Source: Plantago ovata
Lineage: Eukaryota; Streptophyta; Magnoliopsida; Lamiales; Plantaginaceae
DNA length: 64,000 nt
Assembly (NCBI GenBank): GCA_028274465.1
Contig: CM051458.1
Location: 71,673,766-71,737,765, forward strand
Direction of reading: 5' to 3'
Every line of letters begins with the position of its first letter. The stretch's first letter is position 1. Positions 33,340 to 43,923 of the stretch are shown here, one piece after another. The position numbers and the translations under genes were made by a program. Under the pieces are notes generated by a model, which saw only the letters and a list, made by a program, of their open reading frames with translations, searched no databases and had not been told where the DNA came from.

Positions 33340-33695
33340 TGATTTTCCGTGTCAGTAAATTCTTTTGTACTTGAGATATCCTTTGGTATAATCTGAGAGA
33401 TGAGCTTTGCTATTTTTTTGAGTTCCCGTCTCAGAAAATTCCTTTGATACTTGAATACCTGTTTCAGTATCTTTGATTGTGTGAGTGCCTGTCTCAGCAA
33501 TCCTTAAGCTCTTTCTCTTACTGAGTACCTGTCTCAGCAAGTGATCAAGTTTCCTAACAAATACCCGTTTTGAAGGAATTACATGCTGAATGCCTGTTTC
33601 AGCAAACATGTAGTGACCTATCATTTCTTAGAAGAAATCAGTGACTGAGTCTTTTAAACAGGAATACTTTGGCTTGTTGAATACCTGTTTCAGCA
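33340..33695. repeat. Seven-copy 18-bp motif array (copia-2)
   Basis: Plus-strand consensus is about TGAATACCTGTTTCAGCA. Copies start at 33340, 33419, 33452, 33482, 33522, 33587 and 33678, irregularly spaced by 30-91 bp. The core TGAA...TTCA is an imperfect palindrome. Copia-3 also has seven copies (62745-63103). Irregular spacing with a conserved motif looks more like an array of protein-binding sites than a simple tandem repeat; that reading is inference. Confidence 0.8.
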
Positions 33696-33722
33696 TTCTG
33701 CCAAGTGTATCCTTTATTGAAC

Positions 33723-34750
33723 TATCTGAAGGTTTCCAGATAGGATTTGGAGTCTAGGGGTCGAATCTGGAGGTTAGAAGGCCATTAGAAGTCTGAAACC
33801 GAGTCCGAAAAGGTGAAGAAATCCAAATCCGCGTCGAAAACGCGGAAATTCCGCGAAATACTAGGGGGCGAACCGCCCCAGAAGAAATTCGGGGCCTATA
33901 TATAGAGCTCAAGTTTTTCTCCGAAAATCATATCTTTCCAAGCCTACTTTCTCACCTCTCTCTATAGTTTTAGGTAGGAACTTCCCGGGGCCTGTCCTGG
34001 GAGTTCCATAGCTTAGGGGATACTTTTTCATAGCAGATTGGAGCGCGTAGGATCGCAATCATCCGGAGATTGACAACCTTCGGTAATTTTGTATCTTACA
34101 GTTTTTATCTACTTATTTTATATTCTTTCAATATGTTTTCTTCTATGATTGCTATTGATTGCATGCCTATTATGAGTAGCTAAATTTATCGTTGGTGGTA
34201 GTATGTGAATTCTTAGCGAGGGAAGATAATCATGCTAATGGCTATATCGCGCATTATACTCCGTGTCATTGCTTTATTTCGTTGATCAGTTGAAACCAAA
34301 ATTCTCGTATGTTGTATTGATCATTATGCACACTTGGAGACTTGTCGACCAATCAGACCAATTATCTTCGTAGTGTTGAATAATTACGGAACACAATAGG
34401 ATGTTAGTTGTTGACAAGTCAGACCCATATTATCTTCGTAGTGCTTAATACTTGCAACAGGACACAAGATTGATTCAAAGATCTCTATGCAAGACCGAGG
34501 AATTTATGCATGATTATCGACCCATTATGTTAAGAAGGACCATACTATCACCAATCTCCATTATCTGCTTGAAAACCCCTATTGCTTTCTATCTGCTGTT
34601 TTATATTCTTAATTAGATTTGATAAAGCTAGTATAGTCCTGAGAGAACGACACTTGAGTCATTCTACTACTACACTACGGTTTTCGTTGTAGTTGTGGAT
34701 TGCCTTTGGCTAATTACAAATTTATTTGACTGAATCTGACACGTTCATCA
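33723..34750 (+). repeat. 5' LTR of element F, 5'-truncated
   Basis: Begins inside the LTR at TATCTGAAGG and ends TTCATCA. It has only one GC palindrome (33864-33878) before the TATA box (33897-33905), while its 3' partner has two. Confidence 0.88.
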
Positions 34751-34753
34751 AAT

Positions 34754-34770
34754 TGGCGCCGTTGCCGGGG
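34754..34770 (+). other. Primer binding site for tRNA-Asp (F)
   Basis: TGGCGCCGTTGCCGGGG, exact complement of the plant tRNA-Asp 3' end, three bases after the LTR. Confidence 0.92.
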
Positions 34771-34997
34771 AACTATACTCCTTTTTTCTGTTTAATTTGT
34801 TTACATTTACAGCTTTAGATTCCTAATTCTATTAGTTTTAGTTTTTCTTTTTAATCTCTCTCTACTTTCCTAGTCTGTTTCTAATTCTCCTTTCCTAGCC
34901 TTAGTAGTATTTGATATCTAGAAATATTCTCGATTTTCAAAATTTCTAACGAGGCTAATTTTTAGGTTTGAGTTACTCTTACTACAGACATACAGGT

Positions 34998-36329
34998 ATG
35001 ATGTCCATGCGCGCTCGCATGACACCCCAATTCTCGCAGGTGAGGAGAGGATCATCCATATACCTGGAAGACGAGTTAAGGAGGTATGAGGTGACGGAGT
35101 CCATGGTGAGGTACTTACCGAGATACGAAGATGGAGTAGGGATGGACCCATGGAGTTTCATTCGATCCTATGAGGAGGAAATAGAAAGAATTCCAGCAGA
35201 AGGGTTTACTAAGGACCAATTGTGCAGAAAGTTATTTTCTTTTGCTCTTGGGTATGAGCCGAGGCGTTGGATTGCAAGGTTTGAACCAGGATCGCTGAAA
35301 ACTTGGGGCCAAGTAGTAGAGGAGTTCTTGGCGCGGTTCATGCCTTATCATGAGACGATTGCCTTACGTGATAGGATCCAATATTTCGAGCAAGGAGAGT
35401 ATGAGCAGTTTTGTGACGCCTACGAACGTTTTGAGATGTATAAACGTGAGTGCCCCTATCACCGTTTCGAAGATGGAGAGTTGATTTGGTGCTTCGTTGG
35501 TGGACTTCGTGAAAAGGAACGACTTAGAGTGGATCGGTTGAGCGGCGGTCTGGGAGAATGTACGGTCGACGAGGCAGAAGAAGTCCTCCGTAAGTACGCC
35601 AGAGGTTCAACACAATACGATGAGGTCATACCAATTCACATCACCGCAAAGGAAGTAGATCGAGGGGAAGCAGGAAGCTCATCCGAGGAGTATTTTGAAG
35701 CCGAAGAAATCAGTAAGGAAGATGAAATTGCACATGCCGAGCAAGTTGAAGATGACCTTCGTATAGCAAAAGTTGTTGAAAAAGTTGAAGTAACTGAGCA
35801 TCTTACGGAAGAGTTCAGCTTGTTGAATTGTGCTGAAGTAGAAGAGGTTCGAGAACTTGAAGAGGAGAAAGGATTGGAAGGCGACGCCCCCCTGGAGGTG
35901 GGGGGCGAGTCGCCTAGCATGGGGGGAGAACCGCCTCCCATGAACAGTGAACTGGATGACCCCAGCTCCCCTGTTCCTTTACTCGCAGACATTCGTAGCA
36001 ATCCAAAGCCACTTCTTTCCGTTACTACTGAGGTTTTTAAGTACAAAGAGGTGAATCTACTCCTCCAACGTGGAAAGCTTGACAAGCAAGATACACAGGA
36101 GTCACCACTAAACAAGCACCTCGATGAAGTCAAAGTGAATGTCCTCCTATTGATGAAGTCCTTATTGGATATGCCTGCAAGGCAACCCAGTCCATTCACC
36201 ATGGTTAGATCTTTGACGCTTCCTAGGTCTCTTTGCTACATCGGACCAAGAGAATGGCGACCACCGTGGGGAGGAACTCTTGAGTCCATTCTTGAATACT
36301 CAGCCGACCGAGGCCAAACCATTCGGTAA
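34998..36329 (+). CDS. Intact, diverged gag protein (element F)
   Basis: 443 codons from the first ATG after the primer site (MMSMRARMTPQF) to the TAA at 36327-36329. The frame is also open a few codons upstream. Residues about 45-210 form a retrotransposon gag core: LCRKLFSFALGYEPRRWIARF, GSLKTWGQVVEEFLARFMP and YERFEMYKRECPYHRF align with RMKVFAMGLGDRAKSWLSS, GSLDTWEKVFSAFMEKYFP and FERFQDLTNKCPHHGF of copies A-C, but identity is low. A long acidic region follows, with a GGESP/GGEPP stretch whose DNA (about 35880-35940) resembles the GC motif of the LTR. There is no zinc knuckle and no aspartic protease. The C-terminus (LEYSADRGQ) runs into the shared 3' region. It probably forms particles or co-packages with a partner element. 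Confidence 0.82.
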   Translation: MMSMRARMTPQFSQVRRGSSIYLEDELRRYEVTESMVRYLPRYEDGVGMDPWSFIRSYEEEIERIPAEGFTKDQLCRKLFSFALGYEPRRWIARFEPGSLKTWGQVVEEFLARFMPYHETIALRDRIQYFEQGEYEQFCDAYERFEMYKRECPYHRFEDGELIWCFVGGLREKERLRVDRLSGGLGECTVDEAEEVLRKYARGSTQYDEVIPIHITAKEVDRGEAGSSSEEYFEAEEISKEDEIAHAEQVEDDLRIAKVVEKVEVTEHLTEEFSLLNCAEVEEVRELEEEKGLEGDAPLEVGGESPSMGGEPPPMNSELDDPSSPVPLLADIRSNPKPLLSVTTEVFKYKEVNLLLQRGKLDKQDTQESPLNKHLDEVKVNVLLLMKSLLDMPARQPSPFTMVRSLTLPRSLCYIGPREWRPPWGGTLESILEYSADRGQTIR

Positions 36330-37745
36330 CATCTAGTATCACTTTTTATTTACTCATTCTCTTTTGCTAGGGACTAGCTTAAGTTTCATGATGGGGATGG
36401 GATGTGAACCATGATGTTAAGTATTGATTGGCTTTGTGATGTTGAGTATGGTATCTTGTTTTTTAATTGCATTTGCACGTTTACTGCTTTCCTAGGATAG
36501 TCTTGCATGTTTTATATGGAGTTTATTGCCGAATTTTTTGAACTTTTTATTGGGTAGATCAACTAACTATGCCATTAATCGTATGCTTCATCTCTATGAA
36601 TTTGTTTGAGGTTTTTCTCGCTTGGCTTGTCATATTTATGTATTGCACTTAGTTAAGCATGGTAGTCTCGACATCACTTAGTGGTGTTTTCTCTACTGCG
36701 GTTCACGAAGGCCTTTATAATAGGATGATGCATGTTAGGGTCTTATGGTTGCTTTTCCGAGTAATTATGTACCTAAGAGGCAACAAGTCTTCACCATGCT
36801 TTGAGATTTCTAAATGCCTAGGAAGGAGGTGGTGTGAGATTGTGTGATCCTTTGTTTATAACCTATTCTTCCGAATAGGTTTGGGGAGGGGGTTACACCA
36901 TCATAGACTTGTTTCTGTTTTTCATTCTTCGTATCGTGAGTTTGTTTTTCCTTTTCCGTGAATTTTGTACTCCAACCTATTCTTTCGAATAGGTTTGGGG
37001 AAGTCGTGTGAGTCGTTTTGTTTCTCTTTTTGTTATGCTACTGCTGGCTAGAAAAAAATCGAAAAAAAAAGAAAGAAAAATTCCAGAAAAAAAGAATCTG
37101 GAAAGAAAAAAAAAGAAAAAAAAGAAGACCCCAAAAAAGCAAAGAAGGGTCCAAAAAAGAAAGCCAAAAGCAGTTTAGCAATGTTTTGAGTCTTTTCCAT
37201 TTTTCGTATTGTTCGTAATTGTGTTTTTCTATTTTTTATCTTTTTTGTCTTAAGTGTCATCTGTTCTAGACCACCCTCGTCCTGCCATTCAGGAAGTGGT
37301 GAATAGCTTAAGACTTTACTTGAGAGATGGGTAGAATAGGGGAGAGTTATCTTTTATAGGGAACCCTCCTTCGTTTGATGAGAGCCAGTACTGGTTCGAC
37401 CTCTTTTGAGGAAAAGTCTTAACATGGTGGAACAACAGTAAGTCCTCAGTTTCATAGGCACGGGGCAACCATTCGTATCTTAGCATGCATCATTACGTCG
37501 TCACTGACTAGGTCCAGGTAGACAATGTTACGAGAGACTATCTTGTCTTGACATAAGTGCTTATGTGGATGTGTATAAGTTAATCGAGGTATTCTTCAAC
37601 CTATATTCATGCTTTGATTTATATGGTTTTTGTTCATATGTTATTTGGTAGATTCAGTAAATTAGTACATTTTATTTGGCATGTTTTTTGTATTAGAGTC
37701 TAGCTTAGTTGCTTGAGGACAAGCAAAGGTTCGGTTTGGGGAGTT
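36330..37745 (+). other. Shared 3' region (F)
   Basis: No gene. Hairpins at 36860-36881 and 36974-36995, purine tract at 37051-37165, then the conserved tail. It follows gag directly, without the extra module. Confidence 0.6.
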
Positions 37746-39007
37746 TGATGAATGTGTATTTTACACTTTCATTCGAGTCTTTTTCACCTAATTTAGCTAT
37801 CTTCTATGTTAATTTAGCTATATTTTAGTACATTTTATTAGAATAATGTCACGTTTCCCTTTAGATTTTATTTTACAGGTTTTGGTTGAAATTCGGAGAT
37901 TTACGGGCATTTATATTGATGTCTACAAGGAATTAGTGTTCCAGAAGCCTATTTGGAGTATCTGAAGGTTTCCGGATAGGATTTGGAGTCTAGGGGTCGA
38001 ATCTGGAGGTTAGAAAGCCATTAGAAGTCTGAAACCGAGTCCGAAAAGGTGAAGAAATCCAAATCCGCGTCGAAAAATGCGAAAATTCCGCGAAATACTG
38101 GGGGGCGAACCGCCCCAGCCTCGGGCGAACCGCCCCAGAAGAAATTCGGGGCCTATATATAGAGCTCAAGTTTTTCTCCGAAAATCATATCTTTCCAAGC
38201 CTACTTTCTCACCTCTCTCTATAGTTTTAGGTAGGAACTTCCCGGGGCCTGTCCTAGGAGTTCCATAGCTTAGGGGATACTTTTTCATAGCAGATTGGAG
38301 CGCGTAGGATCGCAATCATCCAGAGATTGACAACCTTCGGTAATTTTGTATCTTACAGTTTTTATATACTTATTTTATATTCTTTCAATATGTTTTCTTC
38401 TATGATTGCTATTGATTCCATGCCTATTATGAGTAGCTAAATTTATCGTTGGTGGTAGTATGTGAATTCTTAGCGAGGGAAGATAATCATGCTAATGGCT
38501 ATATCGCGCATTATACTCCGTGTCATTGCTTTATTTCGTTGATCAGTTGAAACCAAAATTCTCGTATGTTGTATTGATCATTATGCACACTTGGACACTT
38601 GTCGACCAATCAGACCAATTATCTTCGTAGTGTTGAATAATTACGGAACACAATAGGACGTTAGTTGTTGACAAGTCATACCCATATTATCTTCGTAGTG
38701 CTTAATACTTGCAACAGGACACAAGATTGATTCAAAGATCTCTATGCAAGACCGAGGAATTTATGCATGATTATCGACCCATTATGTTAAGAAGGACCAT
38801 ACTATCACCAATCTCCATTATCTTCTTGAAAACCCCTATTGCTTTCTATCTGCTGTTTTATATTCTTAATTAGATTTGATAAAGCTAGTATAGTCCTGAG
38901 AGAACGACACTCGAGTCATTCTACTACTACACTACGGTTTTCGTTGTAGTTGTGGATTGCCTTTGGCTAATTACAAATTTATTTGACTGAATCTGACACG
39001 TTCATCA
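37746..39007 (+). repeat. 3' LTR of element F
   Basis: 1262 bp, TGATGAA...TTCATCA. Two GC motifs (about 38100-38136) and TATA box at 38154-38162. Confidence 0.93.
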
Positions 39008-39975
39008 GTGACATGTTAAGGAACAAAAGCCTTAGGATTTGAAATTCAAACGGCTCCTTACTTGCACTATAAATAGAGGTCATCCGGCAAAGAGTTGAAG
39101 TGTGTAAACAATGTGATCAAACTCTCACTTGTGCTTAAAACTCACAAACCTTCAAACACTCTTACTGCCATTGATCCGTTCCAAGACTTAAAGCTTGAAA
39201 AAGCTACTTGTGAAGAAGTAGAACAAACTCGGCTAAGAAATTAGTTAAGTGTTCTTTCTTTTAAACAAGAACAAGTCTTGACACCAGAAACAATCAAACT
39301 CGTTTACTGCAAAGTATTCCAAGTTGTGTTTCTTAGATTACTTGTTGTAACTGAATAAGTTATAGTTAAGTCATCTCACCCCAAAACTCTCTAACTGAAA
39401 ATACACCCTTTCAGGCGTGATATTCAGGGGGAACTTAATCGAGCATAGTTTTGCTGATTAAAAGTACCAAGTTTGGTGGAGAACAAGGTTGAGTTCTCTA
39501 GTTTAGGTTGGAGACAAAGCGAGTGTGCTTTGGTTTCTGTTGAATCGCTTTAGATAGGAGATTGTAAGGAACCTCAATCATATCTTAGTGGATTCAGTCC
39601 TAGAAAGGACGAAGTGGATTAGTTGAGAGATTACGCCACTCTCAGATACCACTATAAAAGTGTTTGTGTGATTTACTTACTGTATTTAGCTTTCAGCAAA
39701 TTATATCTGTCTGTACACAGTTACTCACTTCACTTGCTGAAACCTTTACTTACTGAAAGAGCACTTATTGTATCAAAGACTTCCGCTATCTGATTTTAAG
39801 TATCAGCAAACCAAGCTACTGTAAAGTAACTTACGCTTGCTGAGAAAGTTAAGTATCAGCAAACTCATTACTGAAAAGTAATAAGTACTTGCTGAGAAAG
39901 TTTTAAACGACGAAAGTTTGAAAAGACTATTCACCCCCCCCTCTAGTCTTTTCTTGTTGTTTAAAGGGGCCAACA
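39008..39975 (+). repeat. 5' LTR of copia-1, 5'-truncated
   Basis: Matches 46674-47640. TATA box TATAAATAG at 39068-39076. Ends in a C-run, ...GGGGCCAACA. Confidence 0.9.
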
Positions 39976-39977
39976 AG

Positions 39978-39989
39978 TGGTATCGGAGC
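39978..39989 (+). other. Primer binding site for tRNA-iMet (copia-1)
   Basis: TGGTATCGGAGC, one mismatch from the TGGTATCAGAGC common in plant copia elements. Confidence 0.88.
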
Positions 39990-40087
39990 AGGAGGTTCTT
40001 TAACCTTCTGCACTGAACCTAGATCCCCTTAGGTGCTTTCCGTAAATCACTCTCACTTGATCAGTTTGGTAGTGCTTTGCTGACAGG

Positions 40088-42314
40088 ATGTCTTTAGGAG
40101 ATGCTCCCTTGCTGAAGCTGGAAAATTACGAGAAATGGCGAAACAACATGATGCTACATTTTGAGGCCATTAGTGATGAGATGGTTACCGTCATTAATGA
40201 TGGACGTATCAAGATCACCAAGGTTGAAAGGAGTTTCCCTCACAAGACCACTGAAGCTGGGAAGGAAACTATGCTAGGCGAACCATCAGATACGGTTGTG
40301 CCAAACCAAGAGAGGAATGGACTTCTGACGAAGCTAAGAGATTCCGTCTTGATGGCCAAGCTAGAAATATCATCATTCGATCAACTCCGGATACCATACA
40401 GTGCAAACTGTGGGGTGCTAAGACTGCAAAGGAGGCTTGGAAAATGGTTCAAGATCTTTGTGGTGGATCTGACAAGACCAAGGAAAACAAACTTGAAGTA
40501 CTTAAATTGAAGTTTCAAAACTTTAAGCAAGGTACAAACGAGTCACTGGAAGACTTGGACTTCAGATTCACAACTCTTGTTAGTGAAATGGCAGCATTGG
40601 GTGTTGGAAACCTCTACTCAGATTCTGAGAAAGTGAAAACTATCATCAGAAGTCTGAATCAAGAATGGATCCACACTCAGAATTTCTATTATAATCAAGG
40701 AATGCCAAACATTACACCAACAGAGTTGTTCTCTCATCTTGCTACTGTCAATTATGAGACAAAGCAAAGAGAAAATGTGTTTGCTGAAAAATCGCAAAAC
40801 ATTGCTCTTGCTGCAAAGCCGTCATCTTCTGAAAAGAAGAATGATAAAGAGCCTGCTGATGAAAATGCTTTAGTTGTTAAAAACATGAAGAAATTCATCA
40901 GTAAGGAACTTGAGAGGCGAAAAGCAAAAGAGAAGCTGAAAAAGCATCTTGGTAACAACTACCATAAGTACAAGAATGATACTAGCTTGCTGAACAAGCA
41001 AGCTCAACAAGCTACTTCATCAGAAGAACCAGCAGTTGGAAATGATCTATGTTTTTACTGCAAAAAGCCTGGACACTTCAAAGCTAATTGCCCTTTGCTG
41101 AAAGGCAAATCTGCTGAAAAGAAGAAGAAGTTCAAAAGAGCTTTTATTGCTGAATAAAAGAAGAAGCATCAAGAAAAAATCGATGCATTGTGTATTGATA
41201 CTAGCTCTGAAGACAGTGAGGATGAAAGTTCTGACACCGACGATGAAGAAGCCACTCTAGACGTGGAGATTGGCAAAGAAGTTTGTGGAATAGCTATGGA
41301 AGCTTATCTAGATGTGTCGAACTACGAATTCTGCCTCATGGCCGGTCAGGTAAACAACTCTACCTCTGACTCAGACTCAGAAAGTGAAGACGAGATTGAC
41401 CTTGACAAGATTCAAGGAGAAATCGAAAGATTTGAGAAAACTCTCAGCAAACAGCAAGAGAAACTACAACTTGCTGAAACTCTGACCAAGCAAACTACTG
41501 AAAAGTACGTCTTGCTGAAGGAAGAGACAGAAGAAAAGGATGCTGAAATAAGGCGTCTTAAGAAGTTGATTGCTGAGGCTGCAGAGAAAAATTCTCAAAT
41601 GGCATTAGAATTGGAAGAGTATCAGTCCTCAATTCTAAAGTTACTTGCTGAAATCCAAGAAATGAAAAGATGAAAATCAATTTCAAATCCTATGTGGAAG
41701 CAAGTAATACGCTGACTGAACTAAACTCTTATTTGAGAGATCCATCTCAGAAAGAAGGTTTAGGAGCAACGTGCGAAGGTGACAACGTAGAAATCTTGAA
41801 GAAAGATAAATCATCTATCTTCTTTGTACGTGCTACTGATAGTAGTCCACCAGAGATCTATCAGTTTGGTCAAACTAAGGTTGCTGAAACATGCAATCAA
41901 GTACCTATGACCATAAAGCCCGTTGTTGCTACTCAAAGTAACAAGACTTTAAAAGGAAAACAGGTTGCTGAGAAGCAAACTGGAAAGAAGAAGAATGCCG
42001 TGAAGCATTCCGCCAAACAAGTTGCTGAAAAGCAAGTTGTTAAGACTAAAGGCAAGATTACTAAAAGTAATCAGAAGTCCTTTGCTGACAAACCTGAATC
42101 AAGTAAGGTTGCTGAAGCAAAAGCTCAGCATTCTCCGAAAAGTGGACTAGGTTTCAAAACCAAGCAAAGTCAACTTTCTCATGAGTATAAGCAAAGTCAG
42201 CAAAGATACTTCAAAGAGATGAAGAAAATCAAGCCTAAGAATTCTGAAAAGACTCTCAATGCTAGAACTAGAAGGAACCTTGCTAGAAAAGAACTTACTG
42301 AAAAGTATGTTTAG
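40088..42314 (+). pseudogene. Copia gag (copia-1)
   Basis: Starts MSLGDAPLLKLENYEKW at 40088. The gag core contains LKLKFQNFKQGTNESLEDL and FRFTTLVSEMAALG, followed by a CCHC zinc knuckle (CFYCKKPGHFKANC, about 41050-41091). An acidic stretch and a long coiled-coil-like helix (DKIQGEIERFEKTLSKQQEKL) come next, then a Lys-rich C-terminal third. The length, over 700 codons, is typical of Sirevirus gag. A frameshift lies between 40290 and 40480, a TAA at 41155-41157, a further frame change near 41671, and a stop at 42312-42314. It is the counterpart of the better preserved gag at 50512-52766 on the minus strand. Confidence 0.85.
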
Positions 42315-42511
42315 CAAAAAGGTCAACAGAGCAAGACACCACATCAGAAAGTGGATTTGACCAGCACGAGTCAAAAGTCTTTCAGCTCAAATCCTCCTAG
42401 TTCCTCAGCAAGTAGAAAACAAGTCAAAGTTGAAAAACTTCAGACTTGGGTTTCCACTGGACGCATTCTTGAACATGTTAATGGACATCAATCATTGGAT
42501 AATTAACTTGT

Positions 42512-43923
42512 TTGCTCTTGATTGTGCAGACTTCAGCCACGGAGACAAACGATGCAATCTGGCACTTTGATAGTGGTTGTGGAAAGCACATGATGGGCAA
42601 CAAGAATAACCTTATAAACTATAGACGGTGGTCTAAAGGTCCAACAATAAGGTTTGCTGGTGGAGGCTCCGGATCTACAAAAGGCTATGGTGATGTGAAG
42701 TTGGGATGCATAACCATTTCTGGAGTTCTTTATGTCAAAAATCTTAAGTTTAACCTTTTCAGCATGAGTCAATTTGCTGACAAAGGATACTTCATCGAAA
42801 TTAAAAGTGATGAATGTAAACTTGTAGATTTTGAGACTAAAAGGTATAATGATTGCAAGAAGATCAGGAGGCTTGTACACCGTTGATTGGTCTTCAGCAA
42901 ACGTTGAAAAATGCCTTGTCTCAGATCATGATTGCCTTGCTGAAAAAGCATGGTTATGGCATAAACGAACAAGTCATCTAAACTTCAAGACGCTGAATAA
43001 GCTGTCTAAAAAGGCACTTGTAGTTGGATTACCTAGGGTTACTTTTAAGAAGGATGGTGTTTGCAATGCATGTCAGCAAGGAAAGCAAACCAAATCTTCT
43101 TTCAAGAACAAGGCAGTACCGTCAACTACAAAACCTTTACAACTCTTGCACATGGACTTGTTTGAATCTTCTTCAACAAGCTATGCTGGTAAGAAGTATG
43201 GTCTAGTCGTGGTAGATGACTATTCAAGATTCACTTGGGTAGTATTCATCAAGCACAAATCTGAAACCAAGACTGAAATACCTAACTTGCTGAATAAGCT
43301 TGAAGTCATGAAAAATGACAAGGTAAAAGTCATAAGGACAGACCATGGTACTGAGTTTGTAAACCAGTACATAACTGAATATTGTACCTCAAAGGTATTC
43401 AACATCAGTTATCCTCAGTAAGGACACCACAGCAAAACGGTGTTGCTGAACGGAAGAATCGTACCCTGAAAGAAGCCGCAAGAACAATGCTTGCTGACAC
43501 TGAAATAAGTGAGGCTTACTGGGTTGAAGCGATTAATACCGCCTGCTATACTCAAATAGATGTTTGATTACTAAGGAATACAACAAAACTCCTTATGAAT
43601 TGTTTGTTGGAAGACCTCCTAACATCACTCATCTAAGAGTATTTGGTTGCAAGTGTTTCGTTCTTAACAATGGTAGAGAATACCTAAGAACATTTCAACC
43701 AAAGGCAGACGAAGCGATATTTCTTGGCTACTCCTTGCATAGTAAAGCTTATAGAGTTTACAACAAAAAGGCACAAAAGATTGAAGAATCTGTGCATGTT
43801 GTATTCTACGAAAAGTCACAAGGTGTGCCTGCTGAAGAAGAAATATCAGAATGTATGAAAAAGCTAATCATACATGAGCAAAGAACTGAATCTGATGCTA
43901 GGCAAATCAAGTCATTGAACTAA
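42512..43923 (+). pseudogene. Copia protease and integrase (copia-1)
   Basis: The protease motif WHFDSGCGKHM is near 42560. The HHCC domain follows (WHKRTSHLNF ... CNACQQGKQ, about 42955-43090), then the integrase core with aspartates in HMDLFES and RTDHGTEF and the glutamate in QQNGVAERKNRTL. After that comes the C-terminal ITHLRVFGCKCFVLN. Integrase inserts the cDNA. The frame breaks near 42840, 43395 (extra bases in CTCAAAGGTATTC) and 43560, so the copy is dead. Confidence 0.85.

Larger units (their letters stand above)
32808..33722 (-). other. Spacer between pol and ORF3 of copia-2, promoter-like
   Basis: No gene. Reading toward ORF3 it contains a seven-copy motif array, then sequence resembling a plant promoter, then a TATA box and a leader of about 100 nt. 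Copia-3 has the same arrangement at 62214-63103. The right edge (33722) is a deletion junction with the truncated LTR of element F. Confidence 0.55.
33723..39007 (+). mobile_element. Gypsy-type LTR element F (gag only)
   Basis: A truncated 5' LTR, tRNA-Asp primer site, one intact gag ORF, the shared 3' region and a complete 3' LTR. There is no protease, reverse transcriptase or integrase, so it fits the gag-only TR-GAG type of non-autonomous element. The right flank (GTGACATG...) is the middle of the copia-1 LTR, so F inserted there. The left flank is copia-2 spacer because a deletion removed the F LTR start and the start of the copia-1 LTR. Confidence 0.88.

Noticed and set aside
33340-33695. 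CRISPR-like array from regularly recurring 18-bp units
   Set aside because: Spacers vary from about 12 to 73 bp, units are degenerate, there are no cas genes, and the DNA is plant nuclear.
35636-36202. 188-codon Ser-rich ORF antisense to the F gag
   Set aside because: Exact shadow of the gag acidic region (Glu and Asp codons read backwards); no counterpart elsewhere.
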